A stretch of DNA of 64,000 nt, from positions 3,100,001 through 3,164,000 of the forward strand of contig NZ_JAGGMR010000001.1 in the NCBI RefSeq assembly GCF_017875645.1. The letters are read 5' to 3'. The translations under genes and the position numbers were made by a program. Shown here piece by piece: positions 19,091-29,216 of the stretch. Source of the stretch: Nocardia goodfellowii (GTDB taxonomy: Bacteria > Actinomycetota > Actinomycetes > Mycobacteriales > Mycobacteriaceae). The notes beneath the pieces were generated by a model that was given only the letters and a program-made list of their open reading frames with translations, did no database searches and was not told where the DNA came from. The stretch's first letter is position 1. Every line of letters starts with the position of its first letter.

Positions 19091-19597
19091 ATGGGTGCAT
19101 ACGACTCCGCGGTCGTCATCCGGACGGCGAGCCCGGACGAATACGACGCGATCGGCGAACTGACCGTCGACGTCTACGTGGGCGAAGGGTACGTCCAAGC
19201 GGACAGCCTGTACGTCGAGGAACTGGCCGACACCGCCAGACGGGCGGCCGCGGCGCAGATCTTGGTGGCCATGCACGGCGATCGAGTCGTCGGCTCGGTC
19301 ACCGTGGCCCGGCCCGGCACCCCGTACGCCGAGATCGCCCGCCCGGGTGAATTGGAGTTCCGGATGCTGGCGGTGTCCAAACGGGCGCGCGGTCACGGTG
19401 CCGGTACGGCGTTGCTCCGGGCCGTGCTCGATATCGCGGCGGCGGAATCGTTCGAGGCGGTGGCGCTCACCACCATGCCCGCGATGGCCGACGCCCGCCG
19501 GCTCTATGACCGGTTCGGTTTCGTCTCGGTCCCCGAACGTGACTGGCGTACGCCCTCGGGCGAAGAACTGCGCGTGCTGCGGCTCCAACTCCGCTGA
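19091..19597 (+). CDS. GNAT-family N-acetyltransferase
   Basis: 168 aa. The acetyl-CoA binding motif A is evident in EFRMLAVSKRARGHGAGTALLRAVLDIA (the R/Q-x-x-G-x-G/A pattern as RGHGAG), followed by ALTTMPAM and the C-terminal ARRLYDRFGFV block typical of GNAT proteins. Substrate unknown. An in-frame ATG at 19082 is the alternative start. The stop lies 14 bp from the convergent ACT-domain gene. Confidence 0.9.
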   Translation: MGAYDSAVVIRTASPDEYDAIGELTVDVYVGEGYVQADSLYVEELADTARRAAAAQILVAMHGDRVVGSVTVARPGTPYAEIARPGELEFRMLAVSKRARGHGAGTALLRAVLDIAAAESFEAVALTTMPAMADARRLYDRFGFVSVPERDWRTPSGEELRVLRLQLR

Positions 19598-19610
19598 GCC
19601 GCACCTGGAT

Positions 19611-20261
19611 TCAGCCCAGGACGGTGGCGACGATCCCGGCGAGGTACCCGAGGCGCGCGACCTCGGACGGCCGGAAATCCGGGCCGCCCGGACGGCCGAG
19701 CATCAGCACCTTCCCGGTATTGCCGAGCGGCGCGGCGGCCAATTTGGTGTCCATGTCGCGCCAGATCTGCGGCACCCACTCGGCCTCGGCATCGAGCACC
19801 GAGGGCTTCTCCAGCGGCATCCACGGGGCCGACGCCGCTTGCGTCTGCGGGGCACTCTGGCTGCCGACCACACGGTAGGCGCCTTGCGGGCCCATATCGA
19901 GAATCGTCGACCAGCCCACGCGCAGCACTCGCGGCGCACCGTCGACCAGGACCTGCATCCGGTCGTCGCGCGCGCTGGCGACCTGATCGATCAGTTCGAG
20001 TTCCCGATGGGTGTCGAGCACGCCCGAATACGGGCGGATCGAATCCACGAGCACGTCACCGATGGATTCGGCGGCGGTGATCAGAGTGTCGGGCAGGGCG
20101 CCGGGCGGCACCTCCACCACGAGATCGTCGATCGCGAAGCCCGCCCCGCGCTCGACCACGTCGAGGGAGAGGATGTCGGCGCCCACCGAACCCAGTGCGA
20201 GAGCCAGGGCGCCGAGGCTTCCCGGGCGATCCGGAAGTTGCACGCGGAGCAGATAAGACAC
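19611..20261 (-). CDS. ACT-domain protein
   Basis: 216 aa. The N-terminal ~75 residues are an ACT domain (LRVQLPDRPGSLGALALALGSVGADILSLDVVERG), a fold that binds amino acids. The remaining part has no recognised domain but is conserved in position in mycobacteria, where the ACT protein Rv3013 also lies beside gatC. GTG 20261 has AAAGGA 6 nt upstream. Divergent from gatC; the 300 bp between them hold no gene. Function unknown; amino-acid sensing is an inference from the domain. Confidence 0.85.
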   Translation of the reverse strand: MSYLLRVQLPDRPGSLGALALALGSVGADILSLDVVERGAGFAIDDLVVEVPPGALPDTLITAAESIGDVLVDSIRPYSGVLDTHRELELIDQVASARDDRMQVLVDGAPRVLRVGWSTILDMGPQGAYRVVGSQSAPQTQAASAPWMPLEKPSVLDAEAEWVPQIWRDMDTKLAAAPLGNTGKVLMLGRPGGPDFRPSEVARLGYLAGIVATVLG

Positions 20262-20561
20262 GCGCGTTCCTTTCCCTCTGGGCCGGCCGAGCCTGGTGAT
20301 CGGTTACCCGGGTCTCGCAATACTTACACCCCGGGACGACAGTTATCGAGTCGAACAGCCTCCAGTGACCAACGCCACCCGGCGTTTTGGCGGCGCGGCG
20401 GCGTGTCACGTTAGGCGGGCGGGTGTGTCGGATCGGGCGGCGCAGCCCGCCGAGGCGGGCGAGACCACGGCCCGGGCTGCGGTGGGCGCGGCGCGTCGGC
20501 GGGTCGGTAGGCTACCGTCTGGCCGATTCATCATGCTCAACATGCCGAAAGGGGTCCTGCG

Positions 20562-20857
20562 GTGCCCGCCATCTCCCGCGACGAGGTAGCTCACCTCGCC
20601 CGGCTGTCCCGGCTCGCGCTGTCCGAGGCCGAACTGGATCAGTTCGCCGGTCAGCTGGATTCGATCCTGAGTCACGTACGGACCATCAACGAGGTCGCCG
20701 CCGCCGACGTCCCGCCCACCTCGTCGCCGAATCCGGCCACGAACGTGACCCGGCCCGATGAGGTCCGGCCGAGCCTGACCCCCGAGGAAGCGCTGTCGGG
20801 CGCGCCCGCGGTGGAAGAGCAGCGGTTCATGGTTCCGCAGATCCTGGGGGAGGGCGA

Positions 20858-20861
<4 letters not shown>
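20562..20861 (+). CDS. gatC: Asp-tRNA(Asn)/Glu-tRNA(Gln) amidotransferase subunit C
   Basis: 99 aa, the family's length. [36 protein letters not shown] is the GatC helical signature, and the C-terminal [11 protein letters not shown] segment wraps GatA in known structures. GatCAB converts Glu-tRNA(Gln) and Asp-tRNA(Asn) to the amidated forms in bacteria lacking the matching synthetases. GTG 20562 has GAAAGGGG 7-8 nt upstream. It overlaps gatA as ATGA. Confidence 0.95.
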
Positions 20862-22357
<1,496 letters not shown>

Positions 22358-22370
22358 CCGCGAGATCGTG

Positions 22371-22408
22371 AGCGGACCGGTGCAGTCGAACGACTTCGCC
22401 GGTCCGCT
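22371..22408 (+). terminator. Terminator-like hairpin after gatA
   Basis: AGCGGACCGG (22371-22380) pairs with CCGGTCCGCT (22399-22408) around an 18-nt loop, 14 bp after the gatA stop and before the convergent SDR gene. No T-run. Confidence 0.5.
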
Positions 22409-22423
22409 TCGTCGTAGGAAAAC

Positions 22424-23281
22424 CTATGCGGGCCAGATGAATTCGGGGTCTGTCAGGTAGTCCTGGCGGCGCTGATCCAAGGCCATGGCGACCATCTGAT
22501 GTGCGCCGGGGCCGATCACCTTCCGTACCGGTGGATTGGCCGTGTTCACCAGCGCCAGCAGGCCCTCCGCCGCGACTTCCGGTGCGGCTTCGACCCATTC
22601 GCCTGCTGCGGGCTCGGTATCGTCGGCCACGGCGGTCATCGCGGCCGGGTCCGGGTAGTCCGTCATGCCGAGGATGCCGGTGCGCAGATCTCGGTAGGCC
22701 GGAAGTCCGGTGGCGAACTTCATGCTCGATTTCGCCCAGTCGGTGTCGAAACCGCCCAGCTGCGCAAGGGTTACGTGGATGCCGAGCGGCCGCAGTTCGT
22801 CGGCCAAGGAGGCGCTGAAGCCTTCCAGGGCCCACTTGCTCGCGTTGTACAAGCCGAACAGCGGGAGGCTGCCGACCGCGCCGACCGTCGAGATCTGCAC
22901 GATATGACCGGAGCCCTGTTCGCGCAGATGCGGCACCGCGGCCTGGGAAACCCAGAGCGCGCCATAGAAATTGGTGTCCATCTGGTCCCGGATCTGTGCT
23001 TCGCTCAGCTCCTCGACGGCCCCCACCAACCCGTAGCCGGCGTTGTTGACGATGACATCGATGGTGCCCATCTTCGCGAAAGCAACTCCGACCGTGGCGA
23101 ATACCTGCTCGCGGTCGCGTACGTCCAACGGCAGCACGGTGAGTCGCTCGTCGGGTAGATCGCTCATGGTCCGCGGATCGCGAGCGGTCGCCACGACCCG
23201 GTCACCCTGAGCGAGGGCGGCGGTGGTGAACGCGCGGCCGAGACCGCGGTTGGCGCCGGTGATGAACCAGGTGCGGGTCAT
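22424..23281 (-). CDS. Short-chain dehydrogenase/reductase
   Basis: 285 aa. TGANRGLG cofactor motif at residues ~8-15, VVATARDP, VNNAGYGLVG, the catalytic serine in ISTVGAVG, and YNASKWALEGF with Tyr/Lys. The C-terminal part is long, as in the COG4221/COG0300 oxidoreductases. ATG 23281 has GAGGAG 5-6 nt upstream. Two TetR-type palindromes lie upstream, one ending 18 bp before the start, indicating tight repression, although no regulator gene is adjacent. Confidence 0.92.
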   Translation of the reverse strand: MTRTWFITGANRGLGRAFTTAALAQGDRVVATARDPRTMSDLPDERLTVLPLDVRDREQVFATVGVAFAKMGTIDVIVNNAGYGLVGAVEELSEAQIRDQMDTNFYGALWVSQAAVPHLREQGSGHIVQISTVGAVGSLPLFGLYNASKWALEGFSASLADELRPLGIHVTLAQLGGFDTDWAKSSMKFATGLPAYRDLRTGILGMTDYPDPAAMTAVADDTEPAAGEWVEAAPEVAAEGLLALVNTANPPVRKVIGPGAHQMVAMALDQRRQDYLTDPEFIWPA

Positions 23282-23298
23282 GGTTACTCCTCTCGTTA

Positions 23299-23315
23299 CG
23301 AGACGGTTCGTCTCG
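23299..23315. promoter_or_regulatory. TetR-type operator 1
   Basis: CGAGACG-GTT-CGTCTCG, perfect 7-bp arms, 18 bp upstream of the SDR start codon. Confidence 0.65.
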
Positions 23316-23354
23316 CTTGAACCAACAATGCCAAGCAGAACCCTACTTGTCAAG

Positions 23355-23373
23355 ACGAGACGTTACGTCTCGT
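23355..23373. promoter_or_regulatory. TetR-type operator 2
   Basis: ACGAGACG-TTA-CGTCTCGT, perfect 8-bp arms with the same core as operator 1, about 57 bp away centre to centre. Such a pair usually marks a divergent regulator/target promoter. Confidence 0.65.
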
Positions 23374-23521
23374 AATTGCCGCAGTCGCCACATGCCGATA
23401 GCACCCAGCGCAGCACGCGGAGCGCACATGCGCGCGGCCTGGACGAGGCCTACGCCGACGTCGTCCTGGCCGCAGCGCTCACTGCTTTTCGCGCCTGAAC
23501 CTCAGCAGGGCACTCGGTGGG

Positions 23522-24772
23522 CTAGCGGAGCTCGGAGAGGTCGATCGCGTCCGCCATCGCGCGGTAGCCCGCGTCGTTCGGGTGGAGGTGGTCGCCGCTG
23601 TCGTAGGGCGGATTGAGGCGATGCGGGGCGGTGGGGTCGGCGAGGGCGGTGTCGAGGTCGGCTACCGCGTCGTATTCGCCCGCGGTGCGGATCCATTCGT
23701 TGAGGGCTTGGCGTTTGGCCTCCGCCTCGGCGGAGAAATACGGGGAATCGCCGAAGGGCAGCAGGGTCGCTCCGATGACGCGCAGTCCGGCGGCGTGGGC
23801 GCGGCGGATCAGCTCGCGGTGAGCGGCGATGAGCTGTTCGGCCGACACCGGCACCGGATCGAAGGCGGGCTCCGCGCTGCTCAGGCCGATGTCGTTGGTG
23901 CCCTCCAGGATGATGACGGTGCCCACGCCCGGCTGGTCGAGCACATCACGCTGGAATCGAGTGCGGGCACTGTCGCCCAGCCAGGACGAGTCCACCGTCA
24001 CCCGGTTGCCGCCGATGCCCTGGTTCAGCACCGCCCGTGCGTTGCCCGCCGCGGCCGAGCGCTCGGCCAGTTCGTCGGGAAAACGGTTGTCCGCGTTGAT
24101 GGTCGAGCCGACGCCATCGGTGATGGAGTCGCCGAACACGACCACACCGGCGCGGCGCGGTGCCAGGTTCAGCACTTCCACTCCGGCCAGGTAATACCAG
24201 GAGTGGGTGGTCTCGGTGAACGCGGCGCCGGACGGATCGGCGCGGTGATCACCGGCCGCGCGATAGCTCGTGGCGGCGGCCTGGGCGTGCATGGTCGCCG
24301 GTCCGGTGGGTTCGGCGAGGTAGAGGGTGATCGTCACCGATTCCATCGGCGCCAATGCCAGCGGTGCCGGGTCGGTGTCCACGTCCGCGCCCGCCGGAAT
24401 GCGGAACGACCGCGCCAGACCCATGGTCAAATCGAGCACGGACTCCGGCCGGATGCCACCGTCCGGCGCGGTACGAGCGATGGTCGCACCCGCCACCGCG
24501 AGCGGTGCCGTGCCGTACCGATTGGTCAACTGCACGCGGGTCGCGGCCCCGCCCTCGGTCACCCGGACCACTTGGCGCAGCGTCTGATTCGAGAATCCCG
24601 CCTCGGACCAGGTGGGCAGGAAGGCTTTGCTCGGCCGGTGCGGAGCGGTCGTCCACGCACTGCTCCAGCCGGGCGGCTCGGGCGGCTTCGCTTCCGCCGT
24701 GCCCACGGCGATCGGCAGTACTACGAGCAGCGATGCCACGAGGGCGCGAACAGTACGCACGGCGAAATCCAT
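23522..24772 (-). CDS. Secreted SGNH/GDSL-type esterase
   Basis: 416 aa with a signal peptide (basic start, then VRALVASLLVVLPIAVGTAEA). An N-terminal beta-rich domain of about 190 residues precedes the SGNH core. The core holds block I VVFGDSITDGVGS (nucleophile Ser), block II NQGIGGNRV, block III EGTNDIG and block V SGDHLHPNDAGY (catalytic Asp/His). This two-domain layout is that of actinobacterial secreted lipase/esterases of the COG2755 type. It probably cleaves acyl or acetyl esters outside the cell. The start M at 24772 directly precedes the signal peptide; no clear Shine-Dalgarno was found. Confidence 0.9.
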   Translation of the reverse strand: MDFAVRTVRALVASLLVVLPIAVGTAEAKPPEPPGWSSAWTTAPHRPSKAFLPTWSEAGFSNQTLRQVVRVTEGGAATRVQLTNRYGTAPLAVAGATIARTAPDGGIRPESVLDLTMGLARSFRIPAGADVDTDPAPLALAPMESVTITLYLAEPTGPATMHAQAAATSYRAAGDHRADPSGAAFTETTHSWYYLAGVEVLNLAPRRAGVVVFGDSITDGVGSTINADNRFPDELAERSAAAGNARAVLNQGIGGNRVTVDSSWLGDSARTRFQRDVLDQPGVGTVIILEGTNDIGLSSAEPAFDPVPVSAEQLIAAHRELIRRAHAAGLRVIGATLLPFGDSPYFSAEAEAKRQALNEWIRTAGEYDAVADLDTALADPTAPHRLNPPYDSGDHLHPNDAGYRAMADAIDLSELR

Positions 24773-24883
24773 TCTGTCGGAAGCCCGTCCGGCGTCGGCC
24801 GGACACGCCCGCACAACCTCCGAAATCGGACCTTCGATTCCCGATGTGGCACGTGTCACACGGTGCTCCACGGGCGGGACGGG

Positions 24884-25327
24884 TCAGTGGGCGTGCAGGG
24901 ATTCGGCTCGGCGTTGGACGGCGGCGGTCATGCCTTCGAACCCGTTGCGGAGGTGCTTGCCGAGGACCGCGCGGACCACCGGGTTGAGCCAGCCGTTGAG
25001 TTCGAAGTGGGATTCGTAGCGGGTGCGGTCGGGTGTCACGGCGGTGACGGTGTGCGAGCGCAGGCTGTGCAGGGCGTTCGGTGGGACCGGCTTCATGGTG
25101 TAACTGAATTCGCGGCCGGCGGTGTGGCTGCGCACGTATTCCCGCTGTCGCAGACGTTTGGGGCCGAGTTGTACCAGCATGTCGATCGGTTCGCCGGGGA
25201 TCAGGCTTGTCTTCGCCTCGAGGCAGAAGGGGTTCCAGTCGCCGTAGTGGTCGAAGTCGGTGAGCACCCGCCAGACCACGTCGGCGGGGGCGTCGATGTA
25301 GACAGTGGCGTCGATGGTCAGTCCCAT
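24884..25327 (-). CDS. SRPBCC (START-like) family protein
   Basis: 147 aa. It starts with IDATVYIDAPADVVWRVLTDFDHYGDWNPF, the hallmark of polyketide-cyclase/dehydratase-type SRPBCC proteins, and ends in the long C-terminal helix (LRNGFEGMTAAVQRRAES). These bind hydrophobic ligands in a helix-grip cavity; the ligand is unknown. Complete for a one-domain member. Confidence 0.85.
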   Translation of the reverse strand: MGLTIDATVYIDAPADVVWRVLTDFDHYGDWNPFCLEAKTSLIPGEPIDMLVQLGPKRLRQREYVRSHTAGREFSYTMKPVPPNALHSLRSHTVTAVTPDRTRYESHFELNGWLNPVVRAVLGKHLRNGFEGMTAAVQRRAESLHAH

Positions 25328-25365
25328 GCGAGAAAACTAGAACACGTTTCAGGCTGCGTCAACGG

Positions 25366-26814
25366 TCAGCAGGTCCCGAGGGCGGTGCCCTGATCGGTGC
25401 CGTAGCGGTGTCCGTGCCCGGCGGGTGCGTCGAGCGCGGCGAGCAGGTCGGCGGTGGTCTGGACGAAGCTCGCGAGTGGAAGCCACTGCGGGACAGGGGC
25501 GTCCACGCGAGTTCCGGAGAGATCGGGCGCGCGCCACAGCAGCGTCGGCGACCAGTGCACGACCGGGTCGGAGCTGTTGGCCAGCACGGTCGCACCCGAT
25601 CGGTGGACGTGACCAGCGGGTGGTCCCGCCCACAGGACCGCGCAGGTGCGCCGATCCTGGTCGGCGTCATCGGCGAAAACCGAGCTGCCGCCGTACGCGC
25701 CGAGGCTCTGGCCGTAGACGAACAGCCGGTTCTTCCCGCCGAGTTCGGCGACGCGCTGCTCCACGGCGGTGAACAGGGCGCGGGCGGCGGCGATGGCATC
25801 GTCGCGGCCGAAGACGAAGGTCACCCAGCTCGGCGCGTAGGAGTACTGAAGACCGACCACGGCGGCGTCATCGCCGAACCGCTGCTCGAGACCCTTCATC
25901 GCGTTGGCGTCGATCCAGCCCGAGCCGGTCGGGACCGCGACGACGATATCGGACCTGGTGAAACCGCCGGACCGCTCCAACTCCCGGACCGCCAGTGCCA
26001 CACGGGAATCCAGGTCGGGCGCCGACTCCATTCCGACATAGACCCGGACCGGTCCCGCGGCCTGACCGGAGACGAACTTGCGCCCCTCGGCTCCGAGTGA
26101 GCCCCAGCTGACCGCCGAATCGGCGCTGCCGGACCTCGTGAAGGAAACCGGCTGCACCAGTGCGGGATCCACGCGATCGTTCGCCGCCACATACGTGCTC
26201 TGCCGCCATCCGACGAAACTCGGCATCAGCAACGCGTACCCGGCCACCCCGGCCACCAGAGTCATCGCGACACTGCGCGCGAACCCCAATCGTCGCAGCA
26301 CCCAGCGGAATCCCCGCGCGAGCCCGGTACAGATACCGACGAGCGCTGCCGCGCCGAGGGCACACCGCAACCAGTAGTCCGGTCCGATCGGCGGCGTCCC
26401 CATCGCGGCCCGCAGTGCGTTCTGCCAATGTCCCGCCTGGGCGGCCGCGCCCACGATCAGTAGGGCGTTGATCACGAACAGCGGTCGGCGGGCGGCGGGA
26501 AAGCGCAGGTTGAGATCGATATCGCGGCGTCGGAGGATCATTCGGGACAATCCTGCCACCGCGAGCACGATCGCGATCAGCAGTGCGGTCAAGATGGCTT
26601 GTGCGCCGGGAGTTCTCGGCAGCAGACCCGGCGACAGCGAAACCAGCGTTCCGATGCCGATGGCAGAGGTCGTACCGATCCGGGGCGAGGCAGACAGCAC
26701 CCTCCGTGCTGTTGCCGCTACCCGGTGTGGCGGTTGCTCGTTCCTGCCCATGGGCGCCGTGGGGCCGGCGGTGACTTCGCCGACGGCATCGGGCCTTTCG
26801 AGGGTGGTCGTCAT
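25366..26814 (-). CDS. Membrane alpha/beta hydrolase (Abhydrolase_9 family)
   Basis: 482 aa. The N-terminal half has about five membrane helices (residues ~45-220), the recognised N-terminal domain of this family. The C-terminal half is an alpha/beta hydrolase domain with RVYVGMESAPDLDSRVALAVREL, the VVAVPTGSGWID segment and the nucleophile elbow LFVYGQSLGAYGG (Ser in GQSLG). Family members are cell-envelope proteins of actinobacteria with unknown substrate. The active site is predicted on one face of the membrane after the last helix. Confidence 0.88.
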   Translation of the reverse strand: MTTTLERPDAVGEVTAGPTAPMGRNEQPPHRVAATARRVLSASPRIGTTSAIGIGTLVSLSPGLLPRTPGAQAILTALLIAIVLAVAGLSRMILRRRDIDLNLRFPAARRPLFVINALLIVGAAAQAGHWQNALRAAMGTPPIGPDYWLRCALGAAALVGICTGLARGFRWVLRRLGFARSVAMTLVAGVAGYALLMPSFVGWRQSTYVAANDRVDPALVQPVSFTRSGSADSAVSWGSLGAEGRKFVSGQAAGPVRVYVGMESAPDLDSRVALAVRELERSGGFTRSDIVVAVPTGSGWIDANAMKGLEQRFGDDAAVVGLQYSYAPSWVTFVFGRDDAIAAARALFTAVEQRVAELGGKNRLFVYGQSLGAYGGSSVFADDADQDRRTCAVLWAGPPAGHVHRSGATVLANSSDPVVHWSPTLLWRAPDLSGTRVDAPVPQWLPLASFVQTTADLLAALDAPAGHGHRYGTDQGTALGTC

Positions 26815-26982
26815 CGTGAATTCTCCTGAAAAGTGTCTGCAGGCAATGAGTTCGAGGGACCGGCTACCGGCAGGGAATCGACCGTCCCGGTACTTCCGCC
26901 GGTGGATTCAGCCGGGCTGTCCGAGCGACGGCTCGCGCACCATGGCTCGGGCAGTGTGTCCGAGCGGGCAGCGATGTCCCGC

Positions 26983-27747
26983 TCATGCGGTCGCACCAGC
27001 GGCGACGGGTGCGAGGCGGGGTCGTCGCAACGCGGGCAGTCGGCCACCGAACAGCGTCCGGGCGAGCGCGAGGAGGGCGGTGAGTCCGAGACCGGCGAGC
27101 GCGAAAATTCCGAAATGCCAACTGTTGAGCCCGGATTCGGCGACCGGTGCGCCGTAGTCCTGCCGGCGCGAGTTCAGGTCGACGAAGGCGTCCGCGACAT
27201 CGGCCATGGTGAAGCATTCGGCGCGGCTGATCGCGGTGCCGCGGGAGGTGCAGGACTCCTGCATGCGACGGTCGAGGGTGGCGTCGACCGCTTGCCGTGC
27301 CCAAGGCCCCAGGGGCGCGCCGCTGCGGTCGGCGTAGCGGAGCAGGTCGTACCCGAGATCGTGTGCTCTGCAAGCGAGTTCGAACTCCGCGGGCAGCGGT
27401 ACCGGCGACGAGCAGTCGCCGCTCGGGTTGACCAGCAGGCCGCGCTCGATGCCCGGCCGGTACCCGATGACCGCCGCGAAATCCGCGGGCAGTCGGTCGG
27501 CCGAGCCGGGTCCGCCCGCGGTGAGATCGACGACCGCCGCCGCTGCCGCGGCGTTCTCGCTCCGCGGTTCGGCCGCGACCACGGCATGGGTGACCGGCGC
27601 CAATGCGACGGTGGCCGCCATGGTGGTGAGTGCGACCGCGGTCACCGCGGCGCACCGCTCCAGCAGGGTGCGGTACGGGCTCGCGGGGGACATCTCATCG
27701 GCCGCTGTTTCAGCGCCGGCCTGCCGTGCGGTGGTCGGGAAGCTCAT
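26983..27747 (-). CDS. Secreted phospholipase A2-like protein, membrane-anchored
   Basis: 254 aa. An N-terminal hydrophobic segment (about residues 30-57) is followed by a segment with GDCSSP and FELACRAHDLGYDLLRY, which matches the bacterial/fungal PLA2 active site: the catalytic His-Asp pair flanked by cysteines (Streptomyces PLA2 type). Further cysteines (ESCTSRG, ECFTMAD) complete the disulfide pattern. A C-terminal helix (GIFALAGLGLTALLALARTLF) plus a basic tail suggests a membrane anchor. It would hydrolyse sn-2 acyl chains of phospholipids outside the cell. ATG 27747 is preferred; 27783 is in frame. Confidence 0.8.
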   Translation of the reverse strand: MSFPTTARQAGAETAADEMSPASPYRTLLERCAAVTAVALTTMAATVALAPVTHAVVAAEPRSENAAAAAAVVDLTAGGPGSADRLPADFAAVIGYRPGIERGLLVNPSGDCSSPVPLPAEFELACRAHDLGYDLLRYADRSGAPLGPWARQAVDATLDRRMQESCTSRGTAISRAECFTMADVADAFVDLNSRRQDYGAPVAESGLNSWHFGIFALAGLGLTALLALARTLFGGRLPALRRPRLAPVAAGATA

Positions 27748-27902
27748 GATCGGTAACGCTAGGAATCGGCTCCGCCCGCCCACCTCACGCCGAAGTGCGG
27801 TTTCGGGCCCCGTGCCTGCGGGGGAGCGGGTGTGCGGTCTCCCTCCCGGGTATGGGGTCGCGGTTCACCCGACGGTATGACGCAGTCCGCGCCGCGGGTT
27901 TC

Positions 27903-27908
27903 TACTGT
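27903..27908 (+). promoter_or_regulatory. -10 box, leaderless kinase transcript
   Basis: TACTGT lies exactly 7 nt before ATG 27916. Confidence 0.4.
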
Positions 27909-27915
27909 CATAGGT

Positions 27916-29130
27916 ATGAAGCAGCAAATCCGTGCCCGGACGAAGTCCATGCCGCCGCGCCTGTTGTTCGATATCGGCAGCGTGGCGGTGGCTCTTGTCT
28001 TCTTCGTCATCGCGTGGCCGACGCTGCACATCACCCATGTGGTGCCGGTCGCGGCGCAGCCGGGTGTGGCCGCGCTGGCCGCGTTCCCGGTGCTGTTCGT
28101 GCGCGTGAACGCGGCGCTGGGCTGGGCGATATCGGCGGGTTCGGCGCTGCTCATCGCGCTGGCGATTCCGCATCAGCCCGGTAATGACATGCCGTTCCAG
28201 GTGATTCACGTGCTGGCCCTGCTGATCCTGCTGTTCGCCGTCGGTTTGCGGGCGCCGATGCAGGTGGTCGCGGTGGCGTGGGTGGGCACCGCGTTGCTGT
28301 TCGCCACGACCATGCCGGGGCCGGGTGCGGGCGCGGCCTGGGGCTGGCCGATCGGGCTGGCGGCGGTGGTGCTGGTCGCGCTGCTGGTCCGCTGGCTGGT
28401 GGCCTCCCGGGTGCAGCTGCTGCAGCAGGAGGAGGCGAACGAACTCGAGCGTGCGCGCCGGGCGATCCTCGAGGAGAAGGCGCGCATCGCCCGCGACCTG
28501 CACGACGTGGTGGCCCACCACATGTCGCTGGTGGTGGTGCAGGCGCAGACCGCGCCGTATCGGGTGGAGGGTGTGACGCAGGCCGCACGCGAGGAGTTCG
28601 ACTCCATCGGCGCGACCGCACGAGAGGCATTGAACGAGATCCGCGGCATGCTCGGGGTACTGCGCAGCGACGGTCAGCTGCCGGAAACCGCCCCGCAGCC
28701 CAAGGCCGCCGATCTGCTCGGCTTGTTCGAGGGCGCGCGCCGGGCGGGCGTCGACATCGACTGGACGGTCGAGGGTGACCTCGGCTCGGTTCCGGAAACC
28801 ACCGGACTGGCGCTCTACCGGATTGCTCAGGAGTCGCTGTCCAACGCGTCCAGGCATGCCCCGGGTGCGCCGGTCCGGGTCGAGCTCGTCAGCGGCGTCG
28901 ACCTGGCGCTGCGGGTCAGCAATGGCCCCGGTACGACTCCGGCGCGCCCGTCGGCCAATGGCGGGCACGGCATCGCGGGTATGCAGGCCCGCGCATTGGC
29001 GGCCGGTGGCGAACTGACCGCGGCGCCGCGGCCGGACGGCGGTTACGAAGTCGAGGCCCGGCTGCCGCTGGGACCACCGCTGCTGTCCACCCCGGACTTC
29101 GCGGTGGGCGCGCCGCCGTTGTCCACCTGA
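27916..29130 (+). CDS. Two-component sensor histidine kinase (NarX/DesK-like)
   Basis: 404 aa. About five to six membrane helices (residues ~15-175) with no sizeable extracellular domain. Then comes a HisKA_3 dimerisation domain with the phospho-accepting His in ARIARDLHDVVAHHMSLVVVQA, and an HATPase domain with QESLSNASRHAPG (N box) and GGHGIAGMQARALAAGGEL (G box). The membrane-embedded sensor suggests it senses envelope or lipid state. Followed after 86 bp by its response regulator. Confidence 0.93.
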   Translation: MKQQIRARTKSMPPRLLFDIGSVAVALVFFVIAWPTLHITHVVPVAAQPGVAALAAFPVLFVRVNAALGWAISAGSALLIALAIPHQPGNDMPFQVIHVLALLILLFAVGLRAPMQVVAVAWVGTALLFATTMPGPGAGAAWGWPIGLAAVVLVALLVRWLVASRVQLLQQEEANELERARRAILEEKARIARDLHDVVAHHMSLVVVQAQTAPYRVEGVTQAAREEFDSIGATAREALNEIRGMLGVLRSDGQLPETAPQPKAADLLGLFEGARRAGVDIDWTVEGDLGSVPETTGLALYRIAQESLSNASRHAPGAPVRVELVSGVDLALRVSNGPGTTPARPSANGGHGIAGMQARALAAGGELTAAPRPDGGYEVEARLPLGPPLLSTPDFAVGAPPLST

Positions 29131-29204
29131 GCGTGGCGCGAGGCGCCAGCTCCGCGCGATAGTTCGCGGGGCGGGGACGGGCGTTGTGAGTGGGTGCGCG
29201 CGGC

Positions 29205-29210
29205 TAAGGT
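29205..29210 (+). promoter_or_regulatory. -10 box, leaderless response-regulator transcript
   Basis: TAAGGT lies 6 nt before GTG 29217, so the regulator can be expressed apart from the kinase. Confidence 0.45.
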
Positions 29211-29216
29211 GAGCGG

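Noticed and set aside
20296..20561. Extra gene between the ACT protein and gatC
   Set aside because: The open frame gives an Arg/Ala-rich product without motifs and runs into gatC in another frame.
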